Shown here: one piece after another, positions 62,249 through 64,000 of the stretch | How the letters are laid out: each line of letters begins with the position of its first letter | How positions within the stretch are numbered: position 1 is the first letter of the stretch | Source: JAWXBM01 sp964470455 | GTDB lineage: Bacteria > Pseudomonadota > Gammaproteobacteria > Xanthomonadales > SZUA-36 | NCBI GenBank assembly: GCA_964470455.1 | Contig: CAYYCX010000012.1 | Coordinates: 1-64,000 of the forward strand | DNA length: 64,000 bases | Reading direction: 5' to 3' | The notes under the pieces: model-generated | Databases searched by the model: none | Told to the model about the DNA's origin: nothing | What the model saw: the letters and a program-made list of their open reading frames with translations, nothing else | Made by a program: the position numbers and the translations under genes

Positions 62249-64000
62249 ATGTACGAACGGCTGTCCGCGCCACAGGCATCCCGGGGGTGTCTCGACCCTG
62301 GCATCATGAAAGCCGTGGATATCGCCTGCCGCTCGGTGTTGCTGCCGGATTACCAGCAGCCCTGCCTCAATAACGAACAGATTGCGGAGCTTCGTGACCA
62401 GCTGCGCCAGGCCCTCAATGGCGCCGACCAGCGCCTGGCCGAGCGCTTCTGGGCCAGGGAGGATGTGGTTCAATTGGTCCGGGCCCGCGCCTGGGTGGTT
62501 GAGCAATTGCTGTTGCTGGCCTGGCATCGCGTGGTTCCGGGTCTCGACAGTTTATGCCTGGTGGCCGTGGGCGGTTTTGGCCGCGGCGAACTGCATCCGC
62601 ATTCAGATGTGGACCTGCTCATCCTGCTCGAGGATGACAGCCAATCAGCCGTGTCTCCCCAGGCCCTGGAAACGTTTATCCAGCTACTCTGGGATGCCGG
62701 GTTTTACCTGGGCCACAGTGTTCGAACGGTGGAGCAGTGCGCCGAGGAAGCACGCAAGGATGTCAGCACCGCAACCACGCTAATGGAGTCCCGCCTGCTG
62801 GACGGGCCGGGAGAACTGTTCCAAAGCCTGCAGCGGGAGCTGGCTCCTTCGCGCATGTGGCCGGCCGATGCCTTCTTTGAAGCCAAGTTTGCCGAGCAGA
62901 AGCAACGCCATGCCCGGTTTCACGACACGGCTTACAACCTGGAGCCGAACATCAAGGAAGGCCCGGGTGGCCTGCGCGATATCCAGATGATTGCCTGGGT
63001 GGCGAAACGCCATTTTGGCGCGCAGACCCTGCATGGCCTGGTGGAGCACGGCTTTCTCACCGAAACCGAGTACACAGATCTGGTGAACGACCAGCGTTTT
63101 CTCTGGCAGGTGCGGTTTACCCTGCATTTGCTGTCGGGCCGTGCGGAAGACCGCCTGCTGTTCGATTTCCAGAGCCGTGTTGCGCAGAAATTCGGCTACA
63201 CCGATAGCGAGAACAATCTCGCGGTGGAACAGTTCATGCAGCGCTACTACCGCACGGTGATGCAGCTGGAACGCCTCAATGAACGGTTGCTGCAGCTGTT
63301 CCAGGAAGAGTTGCTGTTTTCGCATGCTGACGAGGTGCAGGATCTCGACGGAGAGTTTTGCGTGCGCCACGGCTACCTGGAAACGCGTGATGAAAACGTT
63401 TTCCTGCGTCGCCCGGCGGCGCTGATGGAAATGTTCACCCTGTTGGCCAGGCACGAGGAATTGCGTGGTGTGTCGGCGGCCACCATCCGGCTGGTGCGCG
63501 ACAACCTGTACCTGGTGGATGATGAGTTCCGCAACAACCCCGAGGTCAACGCGCATTTCCTTGACCTGCTGCGTCAACCCGAAGGCGTGTACACGCAGTT
63601 GCAGCGCATGAACCGGTACGGGCTGCTGGCCGAGTACATTCCGGCCTTCGGCAATATCGTCGGCCGCATGCAATACGACCTGTTCCATGTGTACACCGTG
63701 GACCAGCACACCCTGTTCATGGTGCGCAACCTGCGGCGTTTCGCCTACGGCAAGTACCGCGAGATTTTTCCGCACGTGCAGCCAGTGTTCCAGGGCCTGG
63801 AGCATCCGGAACTGCTGTATCTGGCGGCGCTGTTCCACGACATCGCCAAGGGCAGGGGCGGTGATCACTCCGAACTGGGTGCGGTTGATGCGCGCGAATT
63901 TTGCGAACGGCTGGGCATGGAGCAGGCTGACACCGACCTGATCGCCTGGCTGGTGCAACATCACCTGCTGATGTCGCAGACGGCGCAGCGGAAGGACCTG
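62249..64000 (+). CDS. glnD: Bifunctional uridylyltransferase/uridylyl-removing enzyme GlnD (partial)
   Basis: The first 584 codons of a gene that runs off the window; complete GlnD is about 850-900 residues. It modifies PII protein according to glutamine level. The nucleotidyltransferase site VAVGGFGRGELHPHSDVDLL is at about residue 108, and the HD-domain metal site begins with LFHDIAKGRGGDHSELGA near 530. The ATG at 62249 lies 2 nt after the map stop; a later ATG at 62306 is possible. Confidence 0.95.
   Translation, partial: MYERLSAPQASRGCLDPGIMKAVDIACRSVLLPDYQQPCLNNEQIAELRDQLRQALNGADQRLAERFWAREDVVQLVRARAWVVEQLLLLAWHRVVPGLDSLCLVAVGGFGRGELHPHSDVDLLILLEDDSQSAVSPQALETFIQLLWDAGFYLGHSVRTVEQCAEEARKDVSTATTLMESRLLDGPGELFQSLQRELAPSRMWPADAFFEAKFAEQKQRHARFHDTAYNLEPNIKEGPGGLRDIQMIAWVAKRHFGAQTLHGLVEHGFLTETEYTDLVNDQRFLWQVRFTLHLLSGRAEDRLLFDFQSRVAQKFGYTDSENNLAVEQFMQRYYRTVMQLERLNERLLQLFQEELLFSHADEVQDLDGEFCVRHGYLETRDENVFLRRPAALMEMFTLLARHEELRGVSAATIRLVRDNLYLVDDEFRNNPEVNAHFLDLLRQPEGVYTQLQRMNRYGLLAEYIPAFGNIVGRMQYDLFHVYTVDQHTLFMVRNLRRFAYGKYREIFPHVQPVFQGLEHPELLYLAALFHDIAKGRGGDHSELGAVDAREFCERLGMEQADTDLIAWLVQHHLLMSQTAQRKDL

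Overview
The window reads as ordinary chromosome of a Gammaproteobacterium, probably Xanthomonadales/Chromatiales-like. This placement is inferred from the envelope-biogenesis gene order, the CBS plus cystathionine lyase pair, the DUF4398/OmpA lipoprotein pair and the IPTL-CTERM proteins; no rRNA or tRNA was seen to confirm it. Coding density is high and many genes overlap by 4 nt. I saw no insertion sequence, prophage or CRISPR array.

Layout. 0-10 kb: mixed housekeeping and hypothetical genes (DUF445 protein, sulfotransferase, one-domain asparaginase, a 1027-residue unknown exported protein, arsC-wrbA-DUF2069, YihY, a TlpA-like thioredoxin, acylphosphatase). 9.6-24.6 kb, minus strand: the conserved translation and envelope cluster rpsB-tsf-pyrH-frr-uppS-cdsA-dxr-rseP-bamA-skp-lpxD-fabZ-lpxA-lpxB-rnhB. 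24.6-25.6 kb: a gene-poor interval with the rpsB leader on one strand and, on the other, a structured leader, a possible 36-codon ORF and a strong terminator ahead of tryptophan 2,3-dioxygenase. 25.6-30.5 kb: aromatic amino acid catabolism (kynA, marR, hpd, hmgA, fumarylacetoacetase) with two clear MarR-type operators. 30.5-35.3 kb: paired envelope lipoproteins, a YdcH-like protein and a reverse transsulfuration pair. 35.3-40.7 kb, minus: ETF-QO, etfB, etfA and acetoacetyl-CoA synthetase. 40.8-46 kb, minus: a TetR-controlled efflux ABC operon followed by an unusual ABC ATPase-GAF fusion. 46-53 kb: dusA, an arginine-deiminase-like enzyme, a PepSY-like small protein with a PhoP/PhoQ-like two-component system, mazG and rmuC. 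53-55.9 kb: a cluster of secreted disulfide-rich CTERM proteins. 55.9-61.3 kb, minus: prmC and an RND efflux pair. 61.5-64 kb: map and the start of glnD.

How the genes fit together. Tyrosine is degraded by hpd, hmgA and fahA to fumarate and acetoacetate; acetoacetyl-CoA synthetase, about 5 kb away, could activate the acetoacetate, and ETF/ETF-QO would pass electrons from acyl-CoA and amino acid oxidation to ubiquinone. In many Gammaproteobacteria map-glnD lies directly divergent from rpsB; here about 37 kb of accessory and catabolic genes separates them.

The most unusual locus is 52.9-55.9 kb. Two copies of a gene for a secreted protein with two Cys4 domains and an IPTL-CTERM tail lie in tandem inside 968-bp blocks that look identical, yet their promoters and leaders have diverged. 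A shorter one-domain paralogue with a degenerate tail follows directly behind the second terminator, and a third copy of the same promoter drives no visible gene but ends at a hairpin terminator.
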